This document shows, piece by piece, positions 1-8,901 of a stretch of 64,000 nucleotides of DNA. The notes beneath the pieces are model-generated. The model was not told the origin of the DNA and ran no database searches. It saw nothing but the letters and a program-made list of their open reading frames with translations. Origin of the DNA: Proteobacteria bacterium CG1_02_64_396 (lineage in GTDB: Bacteria; Pseudomonadota; MNWR01; CG1-02-64-396); assembly GCA_001872725.1 (NCBI GenBank), contig MNWR01000065.1:28026-92025 (forward strand). The letters run 5' to 3'. Every line of letters starts with the position of its first letter. Position 1 is the first letter of the stretch. The position numbers and the translations under genes are program-made.

Positions 1-823
1 TGGTGGTCTCCGCGTCGCGCCACACCGAGCGCTCCATCAGCAGATGGGCGTAGTTGAGGTTCCAACGAGCCAGCATGGCCGGGAGCCGCTCCAGTGCCTT
101 CCAATCGGCGGGAATGGTGGGATCGGTCGAGGCGCGTAGCGCCTTGTGGGCGGCGGCGAGCAGCGGGTCGTCGGCAATGTCTGTGGCGGCAATCGGAGGG
201 TGCCCCGTGGTCGACTCGGTCATCTTGCCGGCGGTGCTGTGCACCTCGGAGGAGTAATCGGCGGGGGGGGCCAGCGGATAGCCGTTAGGTCCAAGCGCCA
301 TCGAGGTCTCTTTGGCGGGTGGGCTCCCCGCGGCCACATTCCCCTCGTCGGTAAAGATCATCCCTACGTTCTTGTCTGAGACGGCGACAAAATCGGTTCC
401 GCGCACACCGGCAACCAGGGTGGGGGTGCGTACCTCCCAACGGTCGTTCCCTTGGAATTTGGCTACCACCGCCCGCACCTTGCCCGAAATCAGCGAGAAG
501 ATCGATTCGCGCTCCGAGGTCTGCACCCGGAAACGCTGGATCTCCAACTCGGAGCGGTTGCCGATCTGAAGTTGGGAGCCATCGCGCAGTCGGACGATGG
601 CCCGGCTTTGATCGCCGGTTTTGATCCGGTCGCCGACAAAGACATTGGTGCCGACCGTGATCGGTTCGGAACCGCCGCGTTCGACCCGTACCACCTCCCC
701 TTGGGCCTCGATCACCTCTCCAGCAGGTGGACGGGCGTGGGCCGGTTGTACAAGCACCAGCATCAATACCAGCGCCATTAAGCTGCGCAGCCACAAGGTT
801 AATCGAGGGAGAGTGTGTTCCAT
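1..823 (-). CDS. FecR-domain periplasmic protein (C-terminus beyond window edge)
   Basis: The reading frame starts at ATG 823 and stays open to the left edge, so about 274 residues are visible and the stop is not. The N-terminus has a signal peptide (TLWLRSLMALVLMLVLVQ then AHA). It is followed by a FecR fold: a G-E-V-x-x-x-x-G-x-V repeat, GDRIKTG, a DGS turn, and the family hallmark TPTLVAGVRGTDF near residue 150. There is no N-terminal FecI-anti-sigma region and no inner-membrane anchor typical of iron-regulatory FecR. This looks like the stand-alone periplasmic FecR type found next to TPR and adenylate cyclase genes. It is the last visible gene of a leftward four-gene envelope cluster (lipoprotein, LPP20-like, FlgT-like, FecR). 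Function is unknown; the domain call is firm. Confidence 0.85.
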   Translation of the reverse strand, partial: MEHTLPRLTLWLRSLMALVLMLVLVQPAHARPPAGEVIEAQGEVVRVERGGSEPITVGTNVFVGDRIKTGDQSRAIVRLRDGSQLQIGNRSELEIQRFRVQTSERESIFSLISGKVRAVVAKFQGNDRWEVRTPTLVAGVRGTDFVAVSDKNVGMIFTDEGNVAAGSPPAKETSMALGPNGYPLAPPADYSSEVHSTAGKMTESTTGHPPIAATDIADDPLLAAAHKALRASTDPTIPADWKALERLPAMLARWNLNYAHLLMERSVWRDAETT

Positions 824-892
824 GGCTCCAGACTCCGGAGTGAAGGGGAAACCACAACCGGTCGGGAAAATCCCAACCGAGTCGAGGGGCTT

Positions 893-925
893 GCCCCCCC
901 TACGGCGTAAGGGCACCGGGGGGGC
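893..925. other. GC-rich intergenic hairpin
   Basis: A GC-only 8-bp perfect stem (893-900 with 918-925) encloses a small TACGGCGTA palindrome, between the FlgT-like and FecR genes. There is no U-run on either side, so it is not a canonical terminator. It may be an mRNA stabilising or pausing structure. Confidence 0.45.
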
Positions 926-980
926 AGGCGAGGCTCATCCAGGTGAAAGGTGTTTCATCCAGCGTTGCGGTGGTCAGCGG

Positions 981-2156
981 CTAAAACCCAAAGCCGGTAA
1001 AGGTGGCCGAGATCGAGGTGTCGCTGAAGCTGTTGACCTTGAATCCCTGTTTGTTGCCCAGTGCTGCGGCCAGGTAAACGGTGTTCTCGGGGTATTCGAC
1101 CCAATAGGTGCCGATCCCCTCGTTTTGAACCGAAAGCACCCAGGCGATCTGTTGCAAGGTCTGTTTGAGGGCCAGGGAGCTGTTGACGTCGGGCACATTG
1201 GCCACGGTGACCTTGACCTTCTTGGTGCTCCCCTTGAAGTGGTTGGAGACCGCCGATACCAGTTGCGGGGCTAGCTTTTCGGAAAGGGTGTTGAGCGCCT
1301 TGTAAGCGGCGTCTTCGGCGGTGGGGCCGCGACCCTGAGCATCGAAGGAGCCAGAGGCAACGATCTGGCTTTGGCCGTCCGAACGTTTGCTCATGACCCG
1401 CCAGGTCACCCGGGCGGTGACCAGCTCGAAGGGCATGGCGATGCCGTAGCCGATGTCGCCTCCCGCTTGACCGGTCCGAGTGAAGGTGACCTTACCGACC
1501 ACGGTGTTGTTGGCCAGAAAGGCGTTGAACAGGGAGCGAATGACCACGTCGTTGCCGCTGCGCATCGCCTGTTCGAGCTCGTAGGCGTTGAGCTTGTGGG
1601 GCTGGGAGGCGATGTCGATCACCTCGTATCCCTGCATGGCAAGATCGTTGTTCAGCCGCTCGGCCAGAGGATTGGATTCCCGAACGCTGCCGTCGGGCAT
1701 CTGCACCGGGAAGAAAATCGTCAGAGCGGTGTTTTTGGCCAACATCCCCATGGCCGCCTCGGCCGCCTCGGGGATGACGAAGGCCGAGATGGTGGCGCCG
1801 TAGGTGTCGCCCCGTTGCCCCTCGCCCAGTACCTGGAAGCCTTTGACGACCCCCCCCGTTTTGGCCTGGATCGCCTCGTCGACCAGCATGGCGTTTTGCA
1901 CCAACGACTGGCTCTTAACCTGAACCCCCACCGCCTGCTCGATGGCGGCCCATTTGGCGCGGGCGATGGCTTCAAGTCTGGCCGAGGGGACATCGCCGTT
2001 GATGATGGCCGCCTCGCCGGTCGCCTGGGCGAAAATCCCTTGATCGCCGCCGGGTGGGACGGGCTCGGTTTGGCCAACCAGGGGCCAGCCTACCAGGAGG
2101 AGGGCGGCAAAGGCGCCCCGAATCCAGCGGGTCCAATGGGTTGGATGGGCAGACAT
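981..2156 (-). CDS. FlgT-N-domain-like secreted protein
   Basis: About 391 residues starting at ATG 2156, which has a GAGGAA ribosome site 8 bases upstream; an upstream in-frame ATG at 2225 overlaps the preceding stop and has no such site. A signal peptide (IRGAFAALLLVGWPLVG) is followed by a segment A-T-G-E-A-A-I-I-N-G-D-x-x-S-A-R-L-E-A-I-x-x-A-K-W-A-A-I-E-Q-A-V-G. That pattern resembles the N-terminal domain of flagellar assembly protein T and related LPP20-type envelope proteins. The middle and C-terminal parts have alternating beta-strands with no motif I know. It is the third gene of the leftward envelope cluster. No flagellar gene lies in the window, so a general periplasmic or outer-membrane role is as likely as a flagellar one. 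Confidence 0.7.
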   Translation of the reverse strand: MSAHPTHWTRWIRGAFAALLLVGWPLVGQTEPVPPGGDQGIFAQATGEAAIINGDVPSARLEAIARAKWAAIEQAVGVQVKSQSLVQNAMLVDEAIQAKTGGVVKGFQVLGEGQRGDTYGATISAFVIPEAAEAAMGMLAKNTALTIFFPVQMPDGSVRESNPLAERLNNDLAMQGYEVIDIASQPHKLNAYELEQAMRSGNDVVIRSLFNAFLANNTVVGKVTFTRTGQAGGDIGYGIAMPFELVTARVTWRVMSKRSDGQSQIVASGSFDAQGRGPTAEDAAYKALNTLSEKLAPQLVSAVSNHFKGSTKKVKVTVANVPDVNSSLALKQTLQQIAWVLSVQNEGIGTYWVEYPENTVYLAAALGNKQGFKVNSFSDTSISATFTGFGF

Positions 2157-2221
2157 GGGCAGATTCCTCGGCGCAATAACAAAACGTCGGGGCGCGTGTG
2201 CGCCCCCCGACGGTTGGTGGA

Positions 2222-3325
2222 TCAATGAACGACGAAGACCACGTTGGCCCCTTCCAGGAAGCTCGCCCCCTGGTTAGCGGCCAAAATGGCGTCGGCATCC
2301 TGCTTGGAAATCCGCAGATCGGCGTTGGGGTCGGCGGTGACCGCACGGATCACCAAGGGATTGCGCAGGCTGCGTTCTTGCAGGATAGCCCGTCCCTTGC
2401 CGACATCATTGGTGTAATCGCCGCAGCCCCGCTTGGCCAGGATCTCCTGGGCGATGCGCGAGGGGTCGTACACCGCCTCCCCCGATTCGGTGAGGATGCG
2501 GTTGACCAGGGCAGGACGGAACGTGGTGCCGACCGCCTCGATGATAAGACCGTCATAAGCCTGGGGAGCGGGGGGCGGAGCCATCGGGGGGGCATAGGTT
2601 GGCGCCATTTGGTTTTGCAGGGCCGGCAACATCCCCTGAATGAACGAACCCGATAGACCGGATCCACCCCGGACCGGAATACGCAGGTAGACGGTGGCGA
2701 TCATCATGTTGGGATCGTAGTTCTTGAAGACCGGCTCGAACCCCTTGACGAACCCCTCGACGAAGGTGGCGATTTTGTCGTCGGTGGCCATGCCGTTCTC
2801 CACCGTCGTCGCCCCCATGACCTGGACCCCCTTGAGAATCTCGACCGCTTCACGGTAGGCGGTTACTTGGGCGGCGCGCAGCGCCATGATCCGGGCCTGA
2901 GCGGGGGAGCGGGCGGTGTCGGGGGCAACCGCTTCGCCCGAGACGATCAGGGCACCATCACCCATCAACGCTTGGTCGAGGCTGGAGACCAGTTGCGGCG
3001 GCTGGGTGTAGACCGGTTGCTGCTGTGCCATCGGACGGGGCTGCCCATAGGCCGGCTGTTGATACCCCTGGGGAGGGGCATATCCCTGGGGTTGTTGATA
3101 ACCCTGAGGTTGGCCATAGCCCTGAGGTGCCTGCTGATAACCTTGGGGCGCTTGTTGATACCCCTGGGGTTGCCCATAGGCAGGGGCTTGTTGCACCGGT
3201 TGCTGTTGCACCGGCTGGGAGTAATACCCCTGACCATCCACCGGCGGAGCACTAGGGTAGGTCTCGGCTACCGCGACCGATGCGGTCAGGGATATCGCTG
3301 CGGCCATAAGAAGAGAACGTTTCAT
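2222..3325 (-). CDS. LPP20-like secreted protein with Pro/Gln/Tyr repeat linker
   Basis: 367 residues from ATG 3325, with AGGAG 8 bases upstream. A signal peptide with cleavage after AVA (about residue 20) is followed by a roughly 90-residue low-complexity linker made of [12 protein letters not shown] units. Next comes an [24 protein letters not shown] segment (about 145-170). This is the alanine-rich helix of LPP20/FlgT-N type domains, here with a V-E-G-F-V-K-G-F signature. The C-terminal 100 residues ([22 protein letters not shown] onward, quoted only in part) resemble the short domain that often follows it. It lies 65 bp upstream of the FlgT-like gene and shares its domain, so the two may be ancient paralogues acting together at the cell surface. 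Confidence 0.7.
   Translation of the reverse strand: MKRSLLMAAAISLTASVAVAETYPSAPPVDGQGYYSQPVQQQPVQQAPAYGQPQGYQQAPQGYQQAPQGYGQPQGYQQPQGYAPPQGYQQPAYGQPRPMAQQQPVYTQPPQLVSSLDQALMGDGALIVSGEAVAPDTARSPAQARIMALRAAQVTAYREAVEILKGVQVMGATTVENGMATDDKIATFVEGFVKGFEPVFKNYDPNMMIATVYLRIPVRGGSGLSGSFIQGMLPALQNQMAPTYAPPMAPPPAPQAYDGLIIEAVGTTFRPALVNRILTESGEAVYDPSRIAQEILAKRGCGDYTNDVGKGRAILQERSLRNPLVIRAVTADPNADLRISKQDADAILAANQGASFLEGANVVFVVH
3038..3181 (-). repeat. In-frame tandem repeat coding [10 protein letters not shown] units
   Basis: Near-perfect 15-33-base units with the core CAGGGTTATCAACA (minus strand) are repeated across residues 49-96 of the LPP20-like protein. The unit lengths are multiples of three, so copy-number change keeps the frame. 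They encode a flexible hydrophilic linker. Confidence 0.8.
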
Positions 3326-3366
3326 TTTTGGGACTCCTTTTCAACCCAGACGACAGCACTCGGCCA

Positions 3367-4581
3367 TCAATAAATGTTCATGGTTTGCTTGAGAACCTTG
3401 ATGGCCAGCAGCGCCTCGGCACCATCCACCTCGTCGTCTGGCCTGAATTCTCCGGAGAGCTCGGTCTCCATCAGATTGCGGCTGGCCACCGTCTGCACCG
3501 CGTTGAACCAGGGGGCGGAGGGGACCACGTCGGGGAAGGGGGACTGCTGCTGACCCAGGAACCGGGTCGGGATGCTTTGATCGCCGGTCAACTTAATCAG
3601 CACATCCTCCAGCACCAGGGCCAGTTCCTTACGATGGATCGGGGCGCTGGGGTAGAAGAGGTAGGCGTTGACCCGCTTGTCGAACATCGGCTCAAGTCCC
3701 CGCACATGCCACTTCATCAAGGTCTCGACCTCAATTTTGAAGGGGGAATCGGTGATATCTGGGGGGGTGAAATCGGCTTGTCCCGGGGTCTGGGAGCGAA
3801 CCGGGATGCGCCCAGCGAAGAGTTTGTCGATCTTGAGTTCGTCGACAAACAGCGCCGCCATGTCGCCACGGGTGACGGTGTCTTGCATGGCAATCTGTTT
3901 GCCGACGTCGCCGACGGTAATGCCCGACATCGCCCGGACGATCCGATCGGTTTTCTTCCAGGCGGCCAGGGCCAGGGGATGCCACTTGCCGTCACGGCGG
4001 GCATCTTGCACCGACTGGAAGGCATCGCGGGCCTTTTGGAAGTCCATGTGTTTGAGGTAGGCCCAACCCATGTAGTAATCGAGCGCCTCGGCCCCCTGGT
4101 AGTAGGGCATTTTCCGCTCGTCGATCCGGTCGATTTTCTTGGCGTCCTCGAAGGCATCGGCCGCATCTTCAAACCAATCCTGACTGCGCAGGGTGGTGAA
4201 ATACCGAATGGCGTTGATGTGGCCGATGAGTTCGTCTTCAGGGGTTGCGTCGGCGTATTTGCCCGACTTCTTGTGGGCATCAACCGCCTTGTCGACATCA
4301 ACCTGGGAGTAGCCGGCATCGGGATTGGCGGTCGCCTTCACCGCCATAGCGATTGACAGCCCCCCGTAGGCGCGGCTGAACTCGTCGTCGAGCTGAATGG
4401 CCCGGTTGAACTTGCTGATCGCATCGTCGATGCGGTTTTGCTCCAGCAACTCCATCCCGCTGACGGTGTGATGCTGCGGGTTGTCGGTGGGGGAGACCGG
4501 CTTGACCTTCTCGCCGCACCCGGCCAGGACCAGCAGGGTCGCGGCGGCGGTGACGGAGACGATTCGGTGGGAGAGGTGCAT
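3367..4581 (-). CDS. TPR/SLH-like outer-membrane lipoprotein
   Basis: 404 residues from ATG 4581, chosen because AAGGAGG sits 9 bases upstream and a classical lipoprotein signal with lipobox L-A-G-C (Cys about residue 20) follows directly. A longer open frame upstream to 5340 is an artefact across holA. Residues about 40-110 contain a TPR-type repeat (GMELLEQNRIDDAISKFNRA). Two C-terminal segments look like S-layer-homology repeats: VTRGDMAALFVDEL near 260, and FPDV-x5-W-F-N-A-V-Q near 360 followed by G-E-F-R-P-D-D-E-V. The mix suggests a peptidoglycan or envelope-binding lipoprotein. It is the first gene of the leftward cluster with the LPP20-like, FlgT-like and FecR genes. The precise role is unknown. 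Confidence 0.75.
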   Translation of the reverse strand: MHLSHRIVSVTAAATLLVLAGCGEKVKPVSPTDNPQHHTVSGMELLEQNRIDDAISKFNRAIQLDDEFSRAYGGLSIAMAVKATANPDAGYSQVDVDKAVDAHKKSGKYADATPEDELIGHINAIRYFTTLRSQDWFEDAADAFEDAKKIDRIDERKMPYYQGAEALDYYMGWAYLKHMDFQKARDAFQSVQDARRDGKWHPLALAAWKKTDRIVRAMSGITVGDVGKQIAMQDTVTRGDMAALFVDELKIDKLFAGRIPVRSQTPGQADFTPPDITDSPFKIEVETLMKWHVRGLEPMFDKRVNAYLFYPSAPIHRKELALVLEDVLIKLTGDQSIPTRFLGQQQSPFPDVVPSAPWFNAVQTVASRNLMETELSGEFRPDDEVDGAEALLAIKVLKQTMNIY

Positions 4582-4757
4582 CGGTGTGTCCTCCTTGGGG
4601 ATTCGGTGGGTGGGATCCAACGCGATCTGATAGGTTGAGCGGCGCCGAACGACGCCATGGGGTTTCATCGGCGGGCCCAAATTATGGGGCGAAAGAGGTT
4701 GTATACCTTCCCCCCAGCACTGGCAAGACCCGCGTTCACAGGGGGTTGTGGCCAGGG

Positions 4758-5777
4758 TCACACCTTGGGGCGAATGGGGCTCTGGGTGGGGCGGTCGGCA
4801 AAAAATCGGGCGATCCAGCGCTCCAGTCCCCGGTCCGGCTCGCCGGTTTTGACCCCACGGTCGACCTCTGAGAGGGTTGCCAGAGCGGCGATGGCGCGGT
4901 CGCGGCTCCAACGCCGCATTCCCCCCGCGAAGGTTCGTTGTTGCTTCCAGAACACCCGCAGGGTCTTGGCGATTTGCTCCGGATGTTGGCCTGCCTGGGC
5001 CAGGGCGTGCCCCTGCACGATCAGGCGCAGGTTCGAGGCCAAACGAAACAGGATTTGCGGCGGCTCGATGCCCGCAGCCCGCAAGCGGCGCAGTTGACGC
5101 AGGGCTTGGGCCGGATCCCGCTGGTAGAAGGCTGCCTCCATCTCTTGAAAACCGCCGGTCTGATCGTTCACCGCCACCGCCTCGACGTGCTCCTCCCGGA
5201 TGACCCCCCCGCTTCCCCACAGGGTGAGTTTGTCCAGCTCCTGGGCAAGCAGCGGCAGGTCGTGGCAGTAGTCGATAAGCAGTTCTTTGGCATCCTGGGT
5301 CATCTCCAGGTCGGCCTCGTCGAGTCGGTGAATCAGCCACTGCATCCGTTGTGGGCGGTCCAGGGGGTAGAAGAGGGCGACGACCCCGTGTTGCGCCACC
5401 GCCTTGAACAGTTTGCCATTCTTGAATTTGGGATCGACCCGCTCGCGGGAGACCAGTACCAGACTGAGCGAGGCGCGTTGCTCGGCCAGCAACGCGGCGA
5501 TCACCCCGGCGCCGTCCCCTTTAATCTGATGGGCATCCTCAATCACGACCACCGATTGCCGGGCGAACAGGCTCGGCTGTGGCAGCTGGGTCGCCAAGGT
5601 TTTGGCGTCGCAGCTTGAGCCGACCAGACGAACCCACTCAGCCTCCTGTCCGGTCCAATGGTGGCGCAACAGGGTCATGGCGTGATCGATGCCCCACCCC
5701 TCCTCCCCGGCCAGCAACAGCGCGCGCGGGGGGGTACGGTGGAGGTGTTCGAACAGCGCTTCGGGTTTGAGCTCCAA
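4758..5777 (-). CDS. holA: DNA polymerase III delta subunit
   Basis: 339 residues, the normal length for HolA, the clamp-loader subunit that opens the beta sliding clamp. Family features: LLAGEEGWGIDHAM near the N-terminus, ARQSVVVIEDAH, SLVLVSRERVDPKFKNGKLFKAV, and the C-terminal collar segment IEPPQILFRLASNLRLI. I chose a TTG start at 5777. It follows the TonB-receptor stop by 10 bases, its ribosome site (GAGG) overlaps that stop, and a longer frame would run inside the receptor gene. The coupling to a receptor gene is unusual; holA more often follows lptE. Confidence 0.88.
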   Translation of the reverse strand: MELKPEALFEHLHRTPPRALLLAGEEGWGIDHAMTLLRHHWTGQEAEWVRLVGSSCDAKTLATQLPQPSLFARQSVVVIEDAHQIKGDGAGVIAALLAEQRASLSLVLVSRERVDPKFKNGKLFKAVAQHGVVALFYPLDRPQRMQWLIHRLDEADLEMTQDAKELLIDYCHDLPLLAQELDKLTLWGSGGVIREEHVEAVAVNDQTGGFQEMEAAFYQRDPAQALRQLRRLRAAGIEPPQILFRLASNLRLIVQGHALAQAGQHPEQIAKTLRVFWKQQRTFAGGMRRWSRDRAIAALATLSEVDRGVKTGEPDRGLERWIARFFADRPTQSPIRPKV

Positions 5778-5787
5778 TGAAGAATCC

Positions 5788-7977
5788 TCAGAAGGAATAG
5801 GCCAGATCGAGCCAAGCGGTGCGACCGAATGGATCGCCGCCGGGTAAATCGACCCGGTAAGAGCCGGCGGCGATGGCGCCCATCGGGGCGGCAGGTGCGA
5901 CAACCTGGGGGGTCGGGATCGAGCGGATTTGCCGGTTGGCCAGATTGCGCACCACCGCCTTAATGTTCAAGGCTCCCATTTTATAGCGGCCCGACAAGTC
6001 GAGGCGGCTCCACCCCGCCACCCGAAGGTTGGTCAGGGTTTGCCCCTGGGCAATCCCCCCCATATCAAAGGCCTGAAAGCGACGCGGCCCCATGGTATGT
6101 AGGGCGATGCCCAGATCGACCTGGGGCAGGGGCAGATAGTGGAGGGATGCTCCCCCCGAAAGGTCGGGGCTGAGCGACAAAGGCTCTCCGTCGCCCCGGT
6201 TGCTGCGCCGGATCGCCGTTCCCCAACCGTCGATGCGCCACGACCCATCGGGTTGGTAACTCCAGCGTCCCTCCCCGCCGATGAAGCGGGCGACCCCGGT
6301 GTTGCTCCAAGCCAGGATGGGGACCGGGGTCGGCTCGAAATTGCCGTAAGTTCCCCCCACCGGCAGCCCGTAAATTAAGGCCAGAATATTGCTGATGTAG
6401 CCGTTGCTGGTGAGCCCTTCGTACCGAAAAGCGATCCGGTTGTGGATTTCATACCCCCACAGCGCCGCCTGCCCCTGCCAACGCCCCCCCTCCCCTTGAT
6501 AAGAAAGCTCAATGCCCCGCACCTGCTCCGGGGCGACCACCCCTTTGTTGGGACGGATCACCCCATCGCCGGGACGGTCGGCATTTCCTCCAAACAGGTA
6601 CAGGGGGTTCATAATCATATCGAGCCCCTGCTCCCACAGGGTGGCCAAACGGTAGGACTGACCGGCGGTGACCAGCAGGCTGTGGTGGGGAGACAGACGG
6701 TGGCGCCATGAAAACCGGGGGGAGACGAAGCGGCGACGGTCCCCATCGGCGTCGAGCCGTTGTTCATCGCCCCGTAGCCCCAAGTACCAATCGTTGTTCA
6801 GATCGGCCAGCGACCATTCGGCGAAGATCGACAGACGCCGGTCGTGGGAGGTCACCCCGGGGCTGCCCGCCCTTCCCCCTTGTTCGTAACGAATGTCGCG
6901 CAGACTGCCCCCGAGTAGAGCGTTGTGGGGGCCCCATTGTTGGTGCAGGTGGCCATCGACGATGAGGTTGTCCATGGCCAGATCATAGTCGGGGGGTAGC
7001 CCCATGACCTGCTCGCGATCCCAAACCCGCTGTGCCGAAAGGGCGCCGCTGCCCCCTTCAAAGCTGGCGCGCCACCAGTGTTGATCGGTGTGCCAGGGCA
7101 GGGCGCCGATATTCATCTGGGGCATGAACTGATCCACCCCCCGGCTGCCCCCTCCTTGAAATGAAATCGCGTTTTCGCCCCCCATCTGAAGGTGGGCGTT
7201 GACGGCGTAGCGCTCGGCAAGCAACCCCTGCGTTCGGGGAGGGGCTGGGTAGAGGCCGGGGATGCCGGTAGCTTGAATCTGGGCGTTGGAATGGGCGACA
7301 TCCTCGATCCAATGGGGACCGGATCGGATGCGCTCCTGGGTGGCTTTGTCGTACCAGGCCGAAAGGTTCAACCCCCCTTGCCGGATCCCAGAGGTCAGCC
7401 CCTGCTCTTGCCCGTTTAAGGTGCCATCCCGGCGGGCAAACAAGGTGAGAGGGGCAAAGTTGTGGCGGGTGAACAGTTGAATGACGCCGGTGGCGGCATT
7501 GGCTCCGTAAAGGGACGAAGAGGGCCCCAGCACCACCTCGATGCGGTCGATGGCCGCCAGGGGGGGCAGCCATGCCTGCCAAAACACCAGACCATGGGCC
7601 TCTTCGAGGATGGGGCGACCGTCGACCATCACCATCACCCGATTGCTCATCAGTTGGTTGCTGCCCCGAATGCCGATCTCGTATTGGGTTTGCGAGGTGC
7701 GGGCTACATCGAGGCCGGGGATCGACTCCAGCAGTTCGGGGATGTTGCGGGCCGCCAGCCGTTCGATCTGCTCCCGGTCCAGGGTATAGACCGTGGCGGG
7801 GGCGAGGCTGGCCGGTAGCGGTATGCGCGACGAGGTCGACAGCGAAGGGTTGCCGATGAGGAAAGACTCCAGGGGGTCGGCGTCACCCAGTGCCATGCCG
7901 GGAGGGGTAATGCCGCAACACAGCACGAGGAAAAGCCCCCAAGGCGGGGGGGTGGCTAGGGGGCGGTGTCGAATCAT
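5788..7977 (-). CDS. TonB-dependent outer-membrane receptor
   Basis: About 729 residues from ATG 7977; the frame extends further upstream, but only into the divergent gene. A signal peptide (WGLFLVLCCGITPPGMA) is followed by a plug domain. Plug features are TVYTLDREQIERLAARNIPELLESIPGLDV, here quoted only in part, then IGIRGSN, VMVMVDGRPI, and DRIEVVLGPSSSLYGANA near residues 130-180. About 22 beta-strands follow, and the protein ends in aromatic F (L-D-L-A-Y-S-F), the outer-membrane insertion signal. The substrate is unknown; no TonB box is obvious. It is divergent from the substrate-binding protein and histidine kinase pair, a neighbourhood suggesting uptake coupled to sensing. No ribosome site is evident before ATG 7977, so the start is uncertain by a few codons. 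Confidence 0.88.
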   Translation of the reverse strand: MIRHRPLATPPPWGLFLVLCCGITPPGMALGDADPLESFLIGNPSLSTSSRIPLPASLAPATVYTLDREQIERLAARNIPELLESIPGLDVARTSQTQYEIGIRGSNQLMSNRVMVMVDGRPILEEAHGLVFWQAWLPPLAAIDRIEVVLGPSSSLYGANAATGVIQLFTRHNFAPLTLFARRDGTLNGQEQGLTSGIRQGGLNLSAWYDKATQERIRSGPHWIEDVAHSNAQIQATGIPGLYPAPPRTQGLLAERYAVNAHLQMGGENAISFQGGGSRGVDQFMPQMNIGALPWHTDQHWWRASFEGGSGALSAQRVWDREQVMGLPPDYDLAMDNLIVDGHLHQQWGPHNALLGGSLRDIRYEQGGRAGSPGVTSHDRRLSIFAEWSLADLNNDWYLGLRGDEQRLDADGDRRRFVSPRFSWRHRLSPHHSLLVTAGQSYRLATLWEQGLDMIMNPLYLFGGNADRPGDGVIRPNKGVVAPEQVRGIELSYQGEGGRWQGQAALWGYEIHNRIAFRYEGLTSNGYISNILALIYGLPVGGTYGNFEPTPVPILAWSNTGVARFIGGEGRWSYQPDGSWRIDGWGTAIRRSNRGDGEPLSLSPDLSGGASLHYLPLPQVDLGIALHTMGPRRFQAFDMGGIAQGQTLTNLRVAGWSRLDLSGRYKMGALNIKAVVRNLANRQIRSIPTPQVVAPAAPMGAIAAGSYRVDLPGGDPFGRTAWLDLAYSF

Positions 7978-8031
7978 GAGGTCGTGCACAAAACCGGTGT
8001 TTTCCGCAGGCAGGCAGGTGATGATCGCATC

Positions 8032-8901
8032 ATGGACCCGAAACATCCCATAGGTTGGCAGTGGGCATGGCCCCGGCTGGCAAAGGTGGCGGCGTTGGTA
8101 TTCGGTTTGGCGGGTTTCGGTCTGGCCGATGTTGCCCCCCCCACCCTGCTGGTTGTTTGTCCCGACCGCCCCCCGTACACCGAACTGGCGGCCGCAATTC
8201 GTCCCGACGGTTGGGATGTTCGAGTTGTCGACCATATTGCGGCAGAGGGTTTGCCCAAGGTCGACGCCGCCGTGGCCTTGGGGCACGAGGCCTGGGAGGA
8301 ACTCGGCCGGGCCGGATATACCGGGGCACTGTGGGTTGCCATGGTGTCACAGCGACCGGTAGAGGGACAAGGCAAGGCCATGGGGGGGCTGCTTCTGGCA
8401 CCCGACATGGAGCCGATGCTGCGCCACATCCTTCACCTGTTCCCCGGTGTGCATCGCATCGGGGTTTTATTCGACCGCACCAAGGCCCCCGACCTCTTCC
8501 CCGTTGCACGGGGGGTGACCCTGATCCCCCTGCCCATTGATCCCGAACATCCGGTTTGGCCCTCGGCCCAGCTCGATCAAGAGGGGATCGAACTGCTGTG
8601 GCCGCTGCCCCATTCGGCGCTCTATCGGGCCGGGGTCGACGATCTGCTGTGGGTCGATATCCTGCGGCATCGCCTGCCCGCCGTCGCCCCTTCGCCCCAA
8701 TTAATGGGGCGGGGTCCGGTGGTGGCATGGCAATACGATTGGCCCCTGGCGGGGGTTTGGTTGTCCCAAGCGGTCGCTCTGGGCAGGCCCCAATGGGGAC
8801 GTCATCCCGTCGGCTCGTGGGTGGTCGACCCCCATGTGGCCAGGTTGATCGGTATCGATCCGGTTCGATTGCGGCGGCGTATTGAGGAATGGGAGCCATG
8901 A
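8032..8901 (+). CDS. Substrate-binding-type periplasmic protein (ABC_sub_bind-like)
   Basis: 289 residues from ATG 8032. A hydrophobic N-terminus (LAKVAALVFGLAGFGLA) looks like a signal peptide. The body has the two-lobe alternating pattern of the ABC_sub_bind family: LLVVCPDRPPYTELAAAI, DAAVALGHEAW, LWVAMVSQRP, then HIGVLF-type strand HRIGVLFDRTK near 145. The protein is shorter and more divergent than typical members, so the family call is tentative. No ABC permease or ATPase is adjacent. Its stop overlaps the histidine kinase start (ATGA), so it may deliver a ligand to the kinase rather than to a transporter. An in-frame ATG at 7966 would overlap the divergent receptor gene. Confidence 0.65.
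   Translation: MDPKHPIGWQWAWPRLAKVAALVFGLAGFGLADVAPPTLLVVCPDRPPYTELAAAIRPDGWDVRVVDHIAAEGLPKVDAAVALGHEAWEELGRAGYTGALWVAMVSQRPVEGQGKAMGGLLLAPDMEPMLRHILHLFPGVHRIGVLFDRTKAPDLFPVARGVTLIPLPIDPEHPVWPSAQLDQEGIELLWPLPHSALYRAGVDDLLWVDILRHRLPAVAPSPQLMGRGPVVAWQYDWPLAGVWLSQAVALGRPQWGRHPVGSWVVDPHVARLIGIDPVRLRRRIEEWEP

Noticed and set aside
54..379. Plus-strand ORFs at the left edge
   Set aside because: They run antisense to the clear FecR frame and have no domain or ribosome site.
3005..3232. CRISPR-like repeat array
   Set aside because: Unequal units without spacers lie inside a coding frame and encode a Pro/Gln linker.
4700..4726. Possible sigma-70 promoter (TTGCCA, TATACA) before the lipoprotein gene
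   Set aside because: Spacer is 15 bp, two short of optimum, and the elements are the only support.
4582..5340. Long minus-strand extension (657 residues) upstream of the TPR/SLH lipoprotein
   Set aside because: It crosses holA in another frame; the lipobox and AAGGAGG at 4581 set the true start.
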